A stretch of 64,000 nucleotides of DNA from an uncultured bacterium (GCA_902802585.1 CADCMR010000010.1:4891-68890), one strand, 5' to 3'. Positions 26,456-35,582 are shown, numbered from the stretch's first letter. Translations and numbers: made by a program. The notes: a model not told the origin generated them from the sequence alone.

Positions 26456-26983
26456 TTACTTGTTTTCGGATTCCGCGGCGGCGGCTTCGGCGGCCGTGAT
26501 CTCGTCGATGATCTTCTCGACCTGTTCCGGGGTCGCCTGGCCGTGGACTTCGCCGTCGATGACGATCACGGGGGCGAGACCGCAGGCGCCGAGGCAGTTC
26601 ACGATTTCGACCGTGAAGAGCAGGTCGTCTGTCGTACGCTTCTCGTCGCTGAGACCGAGCTTCTTGTAGATCGCCTCAAGCAGCCCCATGGACTTCTTCA
26701 CGTGGCAGGCGGTGCCGTCGCAGAGGCGGAAGATGTGCTTTCCCTTGGGGTTCAGGGAGAAGTGAGCGTAGAACGTCGCCACTCCGTACACATGCGCCAC
26801 GGGCACGTCGAGCGACGTTGCCACATAGCTGATGACGTCCTTCGAAAGGTACTTGTAGACTTCCTGCACCTCCTGAAGGATCGGGATGAGCCGGGAGGGG
26901 TCGTTCCCGTTCTTTTCGAGAATCTCGTTGACCGCCGCGAGGTGGTGCACCATCGCACGCGTCTTTTCCAGGGTTTCCTGCAT
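26456..26983 (-). CDS. hydC: NuoE-like 2Fe-2S hydrogenase subunit
   Basis: A 175-aa thioredoxin-like ferredoxin subunit. The N-terminal helical domain has ILQEVQEVYKYLSKDVISYV. The cluster ligands are CDGTACHVKKS and CLGACGLAPV (four Cys). The start at 26983 (MQETLEK) is favoured because GGAG lies 7 bases upstream. An in-frame ATG at 26995 is the alternative. It forms the trimer with the two following genes. The C-terminal Ala/Glu tail is low complexity. Confidence 0.94.
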   Translation of the reverse strand: MQETLEKTRAMVHHLAAVNEILEKNGNDPSRLIPILQEVQEVYKYLSKDVISYVATSLDVPVAHVYGVATFYAHFSLNPKGKHIFRLCDGTACHVKKSMGLLEAIYKKLGLSDEKRTTDDLLFTVEIVNCLGACGLAPVIVIDGEVHGQATPEQVEKIIDEITAAEAAAAESENK

Positions 26984-27036
26984 AGGTTTCTCCATGGGGT
27001 TGATGTGGGTATTGGGGTTTTTATTTCAGGTTGGTT

Positions 27037-28221
27037 TCAAACGTATTTGATGACGACTTTCTTCAGGTACTGGGTTTCGAGCGTCCGCGCCAGACGCTGC
27101 ACGATGTTGCGGCGCAGCTCCAGGTCGTGCGGCAGGTTCGGATCCTGGTGCGCCTCATTGATGCGCGTCCCGACCAGGAACGTGATCACGTCGTTGCGGA
27201 GCATGAGCCCGGTAAGGAGGCCGGCGGGGTCGTTGTGGCGCACGCCGTCGACCGATTCCAGGTACGTCGCCGCCTTCGAGAGAGTGAAGATGCCTTCCGT
27301 CACGAGGTTGACGCCGTCCATGGTCGACATCGGCGGCATGTCCGGGGAAATGCTCGACAGGTCCATTTTCAGTTCGCGACCGAGCTCACGCGACACGATC
27401 TCCGCGCTGGTGCCGCCGCAGATCGCCTTGTCGCCCACGAAATTCTTCAGGAACGACGCGCATTCGGCGTCGCGGGCGGAATCGTACGGAGGACCGGTGA
27501 AGAGCAGCATTTCGCGCGGGTTGCGGAAATACAGCGCCGCGCAGGTCATGTCGTCCTTGTTGATGTTGTGCGGCTCCTTGCTGATCGCCTCGCCGATCAC
27601 GTGCTCCGCGACCTCGTAGGAGGACGCGTCCGGGCAGTTCTCCAAGTAATCCGTCAGGTATTCCGACACGCCGCTTTCGCGCCAGCCGAGCGGAAGTTCG
27701 TCCGAACCGATCGCCGCCTGGGTCACGCCGTCGGAGAAGAACACGATGCGGTCCCAGATGTCCACCTTGAAATGGTACACGCGCATGCTGCGGTTGTCGT
27801 ATTTGGACGGGTTCAGCTCGTCGTACGGCACGGGCAGCACCTTGTCGTTGCGGAGCAGCACGAACGCCGGATTGCCCATCTCGATGATGCGGACGTTGCC
27901 GTCCGGCCAGGCGTTCAGGATAGTGAACGTGGCGTAGCTGATCTTGCGGACCTGGCAGATCGGGAGGGCGTCCATCATGATCTCGGCGGCGTGCAGGATG
28001 CCGCGCGGTCCGGTCAGCTCGTTGGCGAACTTCAGCGCCATGGTCGCGGTCATGGAGGCGAGGATGTTCGCCTTCACGCCGCTGCCCAGGCCGTCCGACA
28101 GCACCGCCACCACGCGCGAGTCCTCCATGTTCTTGATGAACTTGAAGGCGTCGCCGCAGATGTCCTCGCCGTGCTTGCGGCACTGGCTGAATCCGAGGTC
28201 TACGAAAAAGGGTTCGCTCAT
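27037..28221 (-). CDS. SpoIIE-type PP2C protein phosphatase
   Basis: A 394-aa protein with a PPM/SpoIIE phosphatase domain in its first ~230 residues. Metal-binding acidic motifs are EDICGDAF and VVAVLSDGLGSGVKAN, then MGNPAFVLL, RIVFFSDGVTQA and NKDDMTCAALYF. The C-terminal ~160 residues form a second domain (CGGTSAEIVSRELGR, LTGLMLRNDVITFLVG) commonly seen in phosphatases next to sensory hydrogenases. Such enzymes dephosphorylate Ser/Thr proteins, often in partner-switching circuits. No kinase or anti-sigma partner is in this operon. It follows the sensory hydrogenase by 18 bases. Confidence 0.9.
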   Translation of the reverse strand: MSEPFFVDLGFSQCRKHGEDICGDAFKFIKNMEDSRVVAVLSDGLGSGVKANILASMTATMALKFANELTGPRGILHAAEIMMDALPICQVRKISYATFTILNAWPDGNVRIIEMGNPAFVLLRNDKVLPVPYDELNPSKYDNRSMRVYHFKVDIWDRIVFFSDGVTQAAIGSDELPLGWRESGVSEYLTDYLENCPDASSYEVAEHVIGEAISKEPHNINKDDMTCAALYFRNPREMLLFTGPPYDSARDAECASFLKNFVGDKAICGGTSAEIVSRELGRELKMDLSSISPDMPPMSTMDGVNLVTEGIFTLSKAATYLESVDGVRHNDPAGLLTGLMLRNDVITFLVGTRINEAHQDPNLPHDLELRRNIVQRLARTLETQYLKKVVIKYV

Positions 28222-28239
28222 GCTTGCGTCACCTGAAAA

Positions 28240-29979
28240 TCATTTGTATTTCCGGCTGAATTCGTCGTCCGCCGGCGAATCCGCGTAGTTCTCCGCGATC
28301 GACCGCAGCAGGATCTCCGTGTCCGCCATGTGCTCGCCGAGCTTGCACGCGATGTCCTGCACCGTCGCCAGGTTTTTGCGGATGACTTCGCGCGCCTGGG
28401 CGGCGATCTCCTCGCGGCGGAACTCCGTGCGCGTCACGTCGAACATCATCGCACCGACGACCTGACCGGGGTCGATGTTGAAGATGTACAGGCTCAGGAG
28501 CCGTCCGTTCACGTGGATCGTGTCGCGGGACAGCTCCTCCTTCGTGGTCAGGACCTCGCGGAAGAGGTCGGTGAAGTTGATGAACGTGTCGAGCGCCGCG
28601 CCCGCCATGCCGGGCAGAACGCTCCAGACGTCCAGCGCCGATTCGCCGCAGAGTTCGGCGAACCTGTGGTTGGACTCGATGAGCGTGAGACTCTGGTCGA
28701 CGATCACGACCGCCGCCGGGATGCACCGCAGGATGGCGTTGGATTTCTTCTGCGCGAGCTTGCGCATGTAGGACACGCACATATTCGGCTCCGCCTTGCC
28801 CGCGATCAGCGCCTTGGCGAAATTGAGGCAGGTGTTGTAGCCGCAGCCGCCGCAGTTCAGTTCGTCTTCCTTGTCCTTCTTGCCCACGCGGAGCAGCGCC
28901 TGACGTATCTCGTGCAGGGAGACGTCGCTCCCCGCCGCCGGTGCTTCCTTGTAGTCCAAATCCAAAGTCACCCCCGGCTCGCGGTCGGCGACCGTCTCCG
29001 GCACGTCCGCCATGCGAAGAATGCGGAGGCGCTCCATCAGTCCTGGCGCGCCGTGTTCCGTGCCCGGTCCGTGGACACAGCCGCCCTGGCAGGCGAGCGT
29101 TTCGAGGAACACCGGTTCGCGGACATCGCGCGGGTGGAGTCCTTCCAGCGTGAGGCGGAGGCTGTCAAGCCCGGTCACAGCGACGTATTTCACATGGCCG
29201 CAGCCCGGATGAAGTTTGATCGTGTCGTTCATGCCGCCTTCGATCGGGTACAGCGTCCCTTCGCGCGCGGCACGCGGCACGAAGACGTCCGCGTCGGTCG
29301 TTTCCACGCGCCACGGGTCGATCTGCATGCTCTTGAGCCACTGGCGCAAGCGCGAGAACAGCATCGCCAGCGAGATCAGGTCTCCGTGCCGGTCGGATTC
29401 GTTCTTCTTCGCGATGCACGGTCCGATGAACACCACCTTCACGTTCTCGCCAAATTCTTTTTTCAGGAGTTTCGCGTGCGTCAGCGCGGGCGAAAGCACT
29501 TTCGTGATGCACGGCGCGAACTCCGGCATGTATTTGCAGATGAAATCGTCGACCACGGGGCACGCGGACGAGATTTTCAGACCGCTCTTGAAATCCTTCA
29601 GCTCCAGCGCCAGCGCGTCCGAAACCGCCTGCGCGCCGATCGCCGTCTCGCCGACTCCGGCAAATCCGAGCTTCTTCAGCGAGGCGATCATGTTCTTCGC
29701 GGGCAGACCCTTGAATTCGCTCACCCACGACGGCGCCAGCGAAACGTAGACGGGATCGGGTCCGAGTATGAGCTGGCGGGCGCGCGTCATGTCGTCGCGG
29801 ATCTTCTTCGCGTGGACGGGGCAGACTTCCACGCAGCCGCCGCACGCGATGCACAGTTCGGGCATGACGGACGCATGACCGTCCTCGACCTTGATCGCCT
29901 TCACCGGGCAGCGGCGGACGCATTTGAAGCAGTCCTGGCACTCGGCGTCTGCGGTAAATACCGGGTATCCCTGGTTCAT
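28240..29979 (-). CDS. sensory [FeFe]-hydrogenase (group C, HydS-like) with PAS domain
   Basis: A 579-aa protein. Two N-terminal 4Fe-4S motifs (CQDCFKCVRRC at 14-24, CIACGGCVEVC at 43-53) lead into an H-cluster domain with altered signatures. L1 is SSACPVV (Ala139 replaces the proton-transfer Cys, Cys140 kept). L2 is IGPCIAKKNE (Gly for the usual Met). L3 is ETLACQGGCVHGPG (Cys297, Cys301). An extra 4Fe-4S site follows (CGGCGYNTC with Cys401), then a PAS domain (~412-530) and a helical tail. This matches group C hydrogenases thought to sense H2 rather than turn it over quickly. The output is probably the adjacent phosphatase. Confidence 0.93.
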   Translation of the reverse strand: MNQGYPVFTADAECQDCFKCVRRCPVKAIKVEDGHASVMPELCIACGGCVEVCPVHAKKIRDDMTRARQLILGPDPVYVSLAPSWVSEFKGLPAKNMIASLKKLGFAGVGETAIGAQAVSDALALELKDFKSGLKISSACPVVDDFICKYMPEFAPCITKVLSPALTHAKLLKKEFGENVKVVFIGPCIAKKNESDRHGDLISLAMLFSRLRQWLKSMQIDPWRVETTDADVFVPRAAREGTLYPIEGGMNDTIKLHPGCGHVKYVAVTGLDSLRLTLEGLHPRDVREPVFLETLACQGGCVHGPGTEHGAPGLMERLRILRMADVPETVADREPGVTLDLDYKEAPAAGSDVSLHEIRQALLRVGKKDKEDELNCGGCGYNTCLNFAKALIAGKAEPNMCVSYMRKLAQKKSNAILRCIPAAVVIVDQSLTLIESNHRFAELCGESALDVWSVLPGMAGAALDTFINFTDLFREVLTTKEELSRDTIHVNGRLLSLYIFNIDPGQVVGAMMFDVTRTEFRREEIAAQAREVIRKNLATVQDIACKLGEHMADTEILLRSIAENYADSPADDEFSRKYK

Positions 29980-29998
29980 GCGGTTCCCTCCTACGTGC

Positions 29999-30244
29999 TT
30001 ATTTCGCGATAAATTCGCGGTTCAGGATATCAATAAGGGCTTCTTTGCTTACGTGGCTGTAGGTCGTGTCGTCGATGATGATGTTCGGTCCCTCGGCGCA
30101 GATTCCCGCGCAGCAGCGACCGGAGAGCAGCACATCCGCCTGAAGGTTGTTCGACTTCAGAAAATCTTCGATCACGCGGAGATTCTCCTCGTTTCCGCGG
30201 GCGAAGCAGCTGCTTCCCATACAGATGACGATCTTACGTTTCAT
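29999..30244 (-). CDS. thioredoxin-like 2Fe-2S ferredoxin
   Basis: An 81-aa protein, MKRKIVICMGSSCFARGNEEN with a later GRCCAGICAEGP, giving the four-Cys pattern of a NuoE-like 2Fe-2S domain. It is the first gene of the hydrogen operon, 19 bases ahead of the sensory hydrogenase. It may ferry electrons to that protein, as in similar clostridial clusters. In many such clusters a histidine-kinase-like ATPase and another NuoE precede it. Neither is present here. Confidence 0.88.
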   Translation of the reverse strand: MKRKIVICMGSSCFARGNEENLRVIEDFLKSNNLQADVLLSGRCCAGICAEGPNIIIDDTTYSHVSKEALIDILNREFIAK

Positions 30245-30329
30245 AAACGGCTCCAGGTATGCGGTGGACTGTATTGTATGAACTGAAAACGAACCGAAAA
30301 CGCGCGTCGCGGTGCAACGGCGGGCGCAT

Positions 30330-30347
30330 TCGATATTTTTTTATCGA
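30330..30347. promoter_or_regulatory. perfect inverted repeat at the hydrogen-operon start
   Basis: TCGATA, six T, then TATCGA. It lies just downstream of the -10 of the operon promoter, where a repressor could block transcription or a short hairpin could form at the 5' end. It does not look like a Rex site (TTGTTAAN4TTAACAA). Confidence 0.4.
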
Positions 30348-30353
30348 TTATAT

Positions 30354-30382
30354 AATTTACTACATTTTTCCCCATTTTTCAA
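30354..30382 (-). promoter_or_regulatory. candidate promoter of the hydrogen operon
   Basis: On the minus strand TTGAAA, 17 bases and TAAATT, about 110 bases ahead of the first gene. An overlapping TATAAT lies 7 bases further on but at poor spacing. The surrounding 275-base gap (30245-30519) is AT-rich and shows no gene. Confidence 0.5.
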
Positions 30383-30519
30383 ATCGTTTTCCGCAAAAAA
30401 TCTTAAAAACTAACGATTTTTCCTTCTCTTTCCCCGTCTTCCGCATGTTTCCTTTTCCGGTTTCCGAATTGCTGACATTTTTACGGCATGGATGCCGTGC
30501 GCGGAATTATTCCTGAAAC

Positions 30520-31476
30520 TCAGGACCGGAACGGCAGATCGGGCTGGTCCGCGTTCTTCGACGAGGCGGATTTGGAGCGCGACGGAGACGGCGGCTCCAG
30601 GTGGACCACCACGTCGACGATGTTCAGGTCGGAATTCACGAGCAGGTCTCGCACCTGGTGCGACAGTTCATGGCCCTCGCGGACGGTCATGTCCGGATCG
30701 ACGATGATGTGGATGTCCGCCCAGATCGCGCCGCCGGTGTTGCGGGTGCGGAGGGCGTGCGCGCCGATGATGCCGGGGAGCGAAGCCGCCATGCGGTAGA
30801 TCTTCGCCTGGTCTTCGCGGGAGACGCCTGTTTCGGAGAGCTCCTGCAGGGTGGGCCGGACGATCGTCCATGCCGCGTAAAGGACGAAAAACGAAACGAG
30901 GATGGCGCCGACGGGGTCGACGAAGCTCAGTTTCGGGAAGAAATAGGCGAGCGCGATGGCAAGCGCGGCGGGGATCGAGCTGATGGCGTCGCTTCTGTGG
31001 TGCCAGGCGTTGGCCTCCATCGCGGTCGAATGCACGGCGCGGGCTTTCGCACGGGTCCAGCGGAACAGCACTTCCTTGGTGACGACGGAGAAAACGGCAA
31101 TCACGAAAGCGAACCCGGCGGGACCGTGTTCCGCCCCGTGGCGGATCGTGCCGACGGCGTCCCACGCCAAACCGACCGCCACGGCGGCAAGCGCGATGCC
31201 GATGAACGCCGAAACGAGCGTCTCGATCCTGCCATGCCCGTACGGGTGCTGCCGGTCGGGAGGCGCGGACCAGTATTTCACGCCGAAGATCACGGCGAGG
31301 TCCGTGACGAGGTCGGACAAACTGTGCACGGCGTCGGCGAGCAGCGCCTGGCTGTGGAAAAGCACCCCGCCCGCGGCCTTGGCGATTGCCAGTGCCACGT
31401 TCAGGACCATTCCGACGACCGTGACAAACCGGACGGTCCGGATCGCATGTGCGTTCTGTTTGTGTTCGGACTGCAT
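30520..31476 (-). CDS. cation diffusion facilitator (CDF) metal exporter
   Basis: A 318-aa inner-membrane antiporter for Zn2+, Fe2+, Mn2+ or similar. Six transmembrane helices are visible in the first ~210 residues. Metal sites are HSLSDLVTD on helix 2 (HxxxD) and HHRSDAISS on helix 5, plus HPYGHGRIE, typical of the family. The cytoplasmic C-terminal domain (~215-295) has the ferredoxin-like fold pattern ADIHIIVDPDMTVREGHEL. The last ~25 residues are Ser/Lys-rich. The metal cannot be fixed from sequence. It stands alone, divergent from the kinase gene. Confidence 0.92.
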   Translation of the reverse strand: MQSEHKQNAHAIRTVRFVTVVGMVLNVALAIAKAAGGVLFHSQALLADAVHSLSDLVTDLAVIFGVKYWSAPPDRQHPYGHGRIETLVSAFIGIALAAVAVGLAWDAVGTIRHGAEHGPAGFAFVIAVFSVVTKEVLFRWTRAKARAVHSTAMEANAWHHRSDAISSIPAALAIALAYFFPKLSFVDPVGAILVSFFVLYAAWTIVRPTLQELSETGVSREDQAKIYRMAASLPGIIGAHALRTRNTGGAIWADIHIIVDPDMTVREGHELSHQVRDLLVNSDLNIVDVVVHLEPPSPSRSKSASSKNADQPDLPFRS

Positions 31477-31579
31477 GTTTCGTTAGAGTACAGGCTCCGC
31501 CGGAACGCCGGAAAAACGGCGTTCAGCGGGGAGGAAACGAGGTTTTATGTTGAAGTGTGCAGGGGGAAGTGTAAAGAGA

Positions 31580-31607
31580 ACTATACCACGAAATCGGAAA
31601 AATGCAA
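31580..31607 (-). promoter_or_regulatory. candidate promoter of the CDF exporter
   Basis: On the minus strand TTGCAT, 16 bases and TATAGT, about 105 bases upstream of the start codon. Confidence 0.5.
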
Positions 31608-31647
31608 GATGACACGAAAAAAAATGTCTTTTTCCTGCCATTGCGGC

Positions 31648-31675
31648 TTGCATTCTCTTTTTTTTGTTGTAAATT
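31648..31675 (+). promoter_or_regulatory. candidate promoter of the hybrid kinase
   Basis: TTGCAT, 16 bases and TAAATT, with the transcription start expected near 31682. The divergent CDF promoter lies about 40 bases away, so a shared regulator is possible. Confidence 0.4.
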
Positions 31676-31696
31676 TAAGGTATTGGGTGCGCGGGA

Positions 31697-31712
31697 TGCC
31701 GTAGTTACGGCA
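31697..31712. promoter_or_regulatory. perfect inverted repeat upstream of the hybrid kinase
   Basis: TGCCGTA, two bases, TACGGCA. It falls 15-30 bases after the predicted transcription start, a common place for an operator. No regulator is identified. Confidence 0.4.
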
Positions 31713-31764
31713 GCGTTCCGCTCCCAGTCAGACCTTCATCCACCGTAATTCGAGGTATCACGAT

Positions 31765-34700
31765 ATGGCAATCCGTCCCGACAGCTCCACCGGAACAGGC
31801 CGGAAACCGTTTTCCGCTCCCCATGTCCGCGCCAGTCTTTTCCGCCTTGCGATCCTGCTGCTACTGTTCTGCATTGCGGCGCTCCCTCTGTCCGCGCAGG
31901 ACAAGCGGCAGTTCAACATCCTGCTCATCTTCTCGGAGCACACCGCCAGCGAAATCCGCACGGACCTGACCGGGGCGTACTTCAACGAGCTGGCGAACCT
32001 CGGCATCATGTTCGAGAGCGACCTGGTCGAACTGGATTCCCTGCACGACCAGAACCAGACCAGCTGGGATGAGAAACTGGCGCCGAAGAAAGAGGCGATT
32101 GAGGCGGGGAAATACAAGCTGATCGTGACGTTCGGCGAGCCCGCTTCCAATACGCTCAGGAACATCCTGTCCAGCATCCCGGAACAGACCGCTGTCATCC
32201 TCTCCAACATGAAGACGTTCCCCGAGGAGTGGCGCCAGCGCCACCCGAACACGACCGCGGTCGTCCGCCGGATCGACCCGCGCACGAACATCCATTTCGG
32301 TCTCAAGCTGTTCCCGGAACGCAAGCACGTCGTGCTGCTGGTCTCGCGGTTCGGCTGGTCCGACCGGCAGGACATGACGCTCCGCAACGAATTCGCGGGC
32401 ATCTGCGACTTCACCACGGTCTACATCTCCGACGCGGAACGCGATTCCGCCTTCCGGAGGCTCGCCTCCGCCCCCGCTGACGCCTTCATCGTCTCCAACG
32501 ACTGGGACATCTACCTGCCGAACATCGGCAGCCGTTCGACCATGTGGTACCAGCTCATGCAGGTCCGGGACGACCTCCCGATCATCGGACGGAGGCGCGT
32601 CCTGCTGGACTTCGCCGTCGGCGGCTACATGTCCTCCATCGAGGAAGTCGGAAAGAAAACGGCGGCGCTGACCAGGCAGCTCGCGAACTCCAGAGGATCG
32701 CTGCCCGCCGCCAACATCCCGCCGATCGTCATCGACGAAAACTGCGTCATCAACTACAAGCGCATCAACTACTGGGAATACAACAAGGAAGCCATCCCCT
32801 CCGACGCCGAATGGGTCAACAAGCCGCAGTCCTGGACGGAACGGAACCAGGAGCTCCTCATCACGCTCGCAATCCTCTTCACCGTCCTCCTCGCCTTCTT
32901 CCTCGGCAGCCTCATCTATTTCTTCAAGTACCGCCACATGACCAGCCGGTTCCTCGCGATCCACGGCCACATGCCGCTCCTCGTCGCCGCATACTCCACC
33001 TCCGGTGAAGTCCTCTACGCGCACGTGCCGTTCAACGACCCCGACGCCTCGCAGAATCTGGAAGACCTCCGAACGTCGCTCACGAACACGATCCGCGTCG
33101 AGATGGCGGAGACCGCGATCTCCGGCAAGACCATGACGGTCAACCGCAAGCACGGCGACAGAAACTACACGGTCACGCTGACCAAGCTCGACAAAAGAAT
33201 CTTCAAGCACGAGGCGGTGCTCGTCGTCGCGCAGGACACCACGGAAATGGCGGAACTCCGCGAAAAATCGTTCAACCTCGCCACCAGGCTCCAGCTCACA
33301 CTCCGCGCCATCGGCGACGGCGTCATCGTCACGGACCGCATGGGATTCGTCACCATGGTCAACCACTCCGCCGAAAAAATGACCGGATACACGCAGGCGG
33401 AGGCGGAGGGCAAGACCGTCCAGGAGATCTTCAACACCGCCTCGCCCGACGGCTCCGCCACGCTCTCCCCCGTTGAGACCGCCATCCGCGAAAACCGCAT
33501 CGTCACCAGCAGCGACAGCCTCACTGTCACCTCGAAGGACGGGACGAAGCGCCGCATCTCCACCTCGACATCCCCCATCCGGGGCGCGAAAAACGCACTC
33601 CTCGGCGCAATCATCGTCTTCCGCGACGTCACGGAGGAATACGAAAGCCGCGAGGAACTCGACCGCAAGACGCACGCGCTCCAGACCGCGACCGCCCTCG
33701 CAAACCTCGGCTATTTCTACTACACGCCGGATACGGACACCTTCGACGCGCCGTCGCCGTCCGACGCCGTCTGGCCCTTCGAGAACGGCAAGCGCGTCCG
33801 TGCCGAAGACTGGATCTTCGCGGAAGACCTGCCGAACTACCTCGCGCAGCGCCGCGCCCTCTTCCACGGCAAAGCCGACATGGTCGAATGCACGTTCCGC
33901 AGCGACTTCTTCGGCAAGCGCCGCCACTTCCGCATCACCGCCGTCAAGGATAAGTCCGCCCGGAGGAAAAACCCGCGTTTCTTCTTCATGCTTCAGGACA
34001 TCACGAAGGTGCGCGACCTGGAGACCGAGGTGGCGAACGCAATGATCTTCCTGAAGATGCTTTTCGACATCATGCCCAGCACCGCCACTGTGCGCGACTA
34101 CAACGACGACTACCGCCTTCTCATGGCGAACCAGAAATACTGCTACCAGCTCAAAACGACCGAGGAAAAGATTATCGGCACGAACTATGCCGACCTTTTC
34201 GAGCCGAAGCTCGCGAAGTCGTTCAAGGACATGGACGACGAAGCCGCCGGACGCATCGGCGAAGTCTGCACGCACCTCGTCGACGTGCCCACGCACGACG
34301 GCTTCGGCGTAGCGCAGATTTCCCATGTCGCGTTCAAGGACTCCTCCGGACGCCTCCTCATCTTCGGCTGCAGCAGCGACGTCACGGAGCTGCACAACGC
34401 GATCAAGGCCGCCGAGTCCGCCGCGAAGGCGAAGAGCCTCTTCCTCGCCACCATGAGCCACGAAATCCGAACCCCGCTCAACGCCATCCTCGGGTTCAGC
34501 CAGCTGCTCCAGGACGACTCCCTCCCCCGCGGAGAGGCCGCCGAGTACCTCCGCAGCATCCACTACGCCGGAAACGCCCTGCTCTCGCTCATCAACGACA
34601 TCCTCGACCTCTCCAAGCTCGACGCCGACCAGATGATTATCCAGCCGGAGCCGACCGACCTGCGCGAACTCATGTTCGAGCTGGAGGCAGTCTTCACGGC

Positions 34701-35526
34701 AAAGGCGAAATCCCAGGCGATCGAGCTCATCACGACCGTCCCGGACGACCTCCCCGTCCTCAATCTGGACGAACGCCGCCTCCGCCAGGTCCTCCTCAAC
34801 ATCATCGGAAACGCCGTCAAGTTTACCAAGCAGGGCTCCGTCACCGTCTCGCTCGCCTTCTTCAAGCTCAACGAAAAACGCGCCGCCGTCACCATCCGCG
34901 TCGCCGACACCGGATGCGGCATCTCGAAGGAATCTCTCAACAAGATCTTCGAGCCGTTCGTGCAGGACAAGACGTCCTACCGCGGCATCCGCACAGAAAA
35001 CGGCACGGGGCTCGGTCTCTCCATCGCGAAACGCCTCATCGACTGCATGAAGGGCTCCCTCACGGTCGAAAGCACGCTCGGCAAGGGCAGCGTGTTCACC
35101 ATCCTGCTCCCCGAAATCGAAATCTGCGCCGACGCCGACCTCAAGAAAGTCGAACAGACGGGCGAAGGCAAGCTTGACCTCTCGAAGAAGATCCTCGTCG
35201 TCGACGACGTCGCGCTCAACGTGAAGGTCCTCTGCGCCATGCTCCGCAAGATGGGATTCGACCCGGTCTCCGCGCCCTCCGGCGCAAAGGCGCTTGAGCT
35301 CCTGAAGACCGTAAAGCCCGACATCGCCCTGCTCGACCTCTGGATGCCGGAGATGAACGGCATGGAGCTGGCGGCGGCGATCCGCGCGCTCCCGGACATG
35401 GCGGGCATCAGAATCTACGCCGTCACCGCCGACACGGAAAACTCCTCGAATTTCGACGTGAGCCTGTTCGACGGCATCGTCATGAAGCCCGTCACCCAGG
35501 AGTCTCTCATGAAGGTCCTGAGCTGA
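31765..35526 (+). CDS. hybrid sensor histidine kinase with periplasmic substrate-binding-like domain
   Basis: A 1253-aa membrane sensor. A signal or transmembrane segment at ~28-48 is followed by a periplasmic domain (~52-365) resembling an ABC-type substrate-binding fold (KYKLIVTFGEPASNTLRNIL, IVSNDWDIYLPNI, GYMSSIEEVGKKTAAL). A second transmembrane helix lies at ~368-391. Two or three PAS modules follow (one clear at ~505-625: AIGDGVIVTDRMGFVTMVN). The HisKA motif is ATMSHEIRTPLNAILGF (His ~900). The ATPase has NIIGNAVKFTKQG and a G-box GTGLGLSIAK. The C-terminal receiver has the phospho-acceptor in IALLDLWMPEMNG (~1189). GAGGT precedes the start. The output would need a phosphotransfer partner not found nearby. 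Confidence 0.92.
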   Translation: MAIRPDSSTGTGRKPFSAPHVRASLFRLAILLLLFCIAALPLSAQDKRQFNILLIFSEHTASEIRTDLTGAYFNELANLGIMFESDLVELDSLHDQNQTSWDEKLAPKKEAIEAGKYKLIVTFGEPASNTLRNILSSIPEQTAVILSNMKTFPEEWRQRHPNTTAVVRRIDPRTNIHFGLKLFPERKHVVLLVSRFGWSDRQDMTLRNEFAGICDFTTVYISDAERDSAFRRLASAPADAFIVSNDWDIYLPNIGSRSTMWYQLMQVRDDLPIIGRRRVLLDFAVGGYMSSIEEVGKKTAALTRQLANSRGSLPAANIPPIVIDENCVINYKRINYWEYNKEAIPSDAEWVNKPQSWTERNQELLITLAILFTVLLAFFLGSLIYFFKYRHMTSRFLAIHGHMPLLVAAYSTSGEVLYAHVPFNDPDASQNLEDLRTSLTNTIRVEMAETAISGKTMTVNRKHGDRNYTVTLTKLDKRIFKHEAVLVVAQDTTEMAELREKSFNLATRLQLTLRAIGDGVIVTDRMGFVTMVNHSAEKMTGYTQAEAEGKTVQEIFNTASPDGSATLSPVETAIRENRIVTSSDSLTVTSKDGTKRRISTSTSPIRGAKNALLGAIIVFRDVTEEYESREELDRKTHALQTATALANLGYFYYTPDTDTFDAPSPSDAVWPFENGKRVRAEDWIFAEDLPNYLAQRRALFHGKADMVECTFRSDFFGKRRHFRITAVKDKSARRKNPRFFFMLQDITKVRDLETEVANAMIFLKMLFDIMPSTATVRDYNDDYRLLMANQKYCYQLKTTEEKIIGTNYADLFEPKLAKSFKDMDDEAAGRIGEVCTHLVDVPTHDGFGVAQISHVAFKDSSGRLLIFGCSSDVTELHNAIKAAESAAKAKSLFLATMSHEIRTPLNAILGFSQLLQDDSLPRGEAAEYLRSIHYAGNALLSLINDILDLSKLDADQMIIQPEPTDLRELMFELEAVFTAKAKSQAIELITTVPDDLPVLNLDERRLRQVLLNIIGNAVKFTKQGSVTVSLAFFKLNEKRAAVTIRVADTGCGISKESLNKIFEPFVQDKTSYRGIRTENGTGLGLSIAKRLIDCMKGSLTVESTLGKGSVFTILLPEIEICADADLKKVEQTGEGKLDLSKKILVVDDVALNVKVLCAMLRKMGFDPVSAPSGAKALELLKTVKPDIALLDLWMPEMNGMELAAAIRALPDMAGIRIYAVTADTENSSNFDVSLFDGIVMKPVTQESLMKVLS

Positions 35527-35554
35527 ACCGTGACGGATATGCCGCCCTTCCGGC

Positions 35555-35582
35555 TTGACTTTCCGCGTTTTTGTGGTATAGT
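35555..35582 (+). promoter_or_regulatory. strong sigma70-like promoter
   Basis: TTGACT, 16 bases and TATAGT, directly after the kinase gene and 48 bases upstream of the start at 35630. Confidence 0.7.

Noticed and set aside
24605..27619. Plus-strand open frame of about 1000 aa
   Set aside because: It is the complement of the hydB and hydC genes, an artefact of GC-rich codon bias. Composition (Asp/Gly/Val/His/Arg) is typical of antisense frames.
31861..34563. Minus-strand open frame of about 900 aa inside the hybrid kinase
   Set aside because: Antisense shadow. The plus strand shows clear kinase, PAS and receiver motifs.
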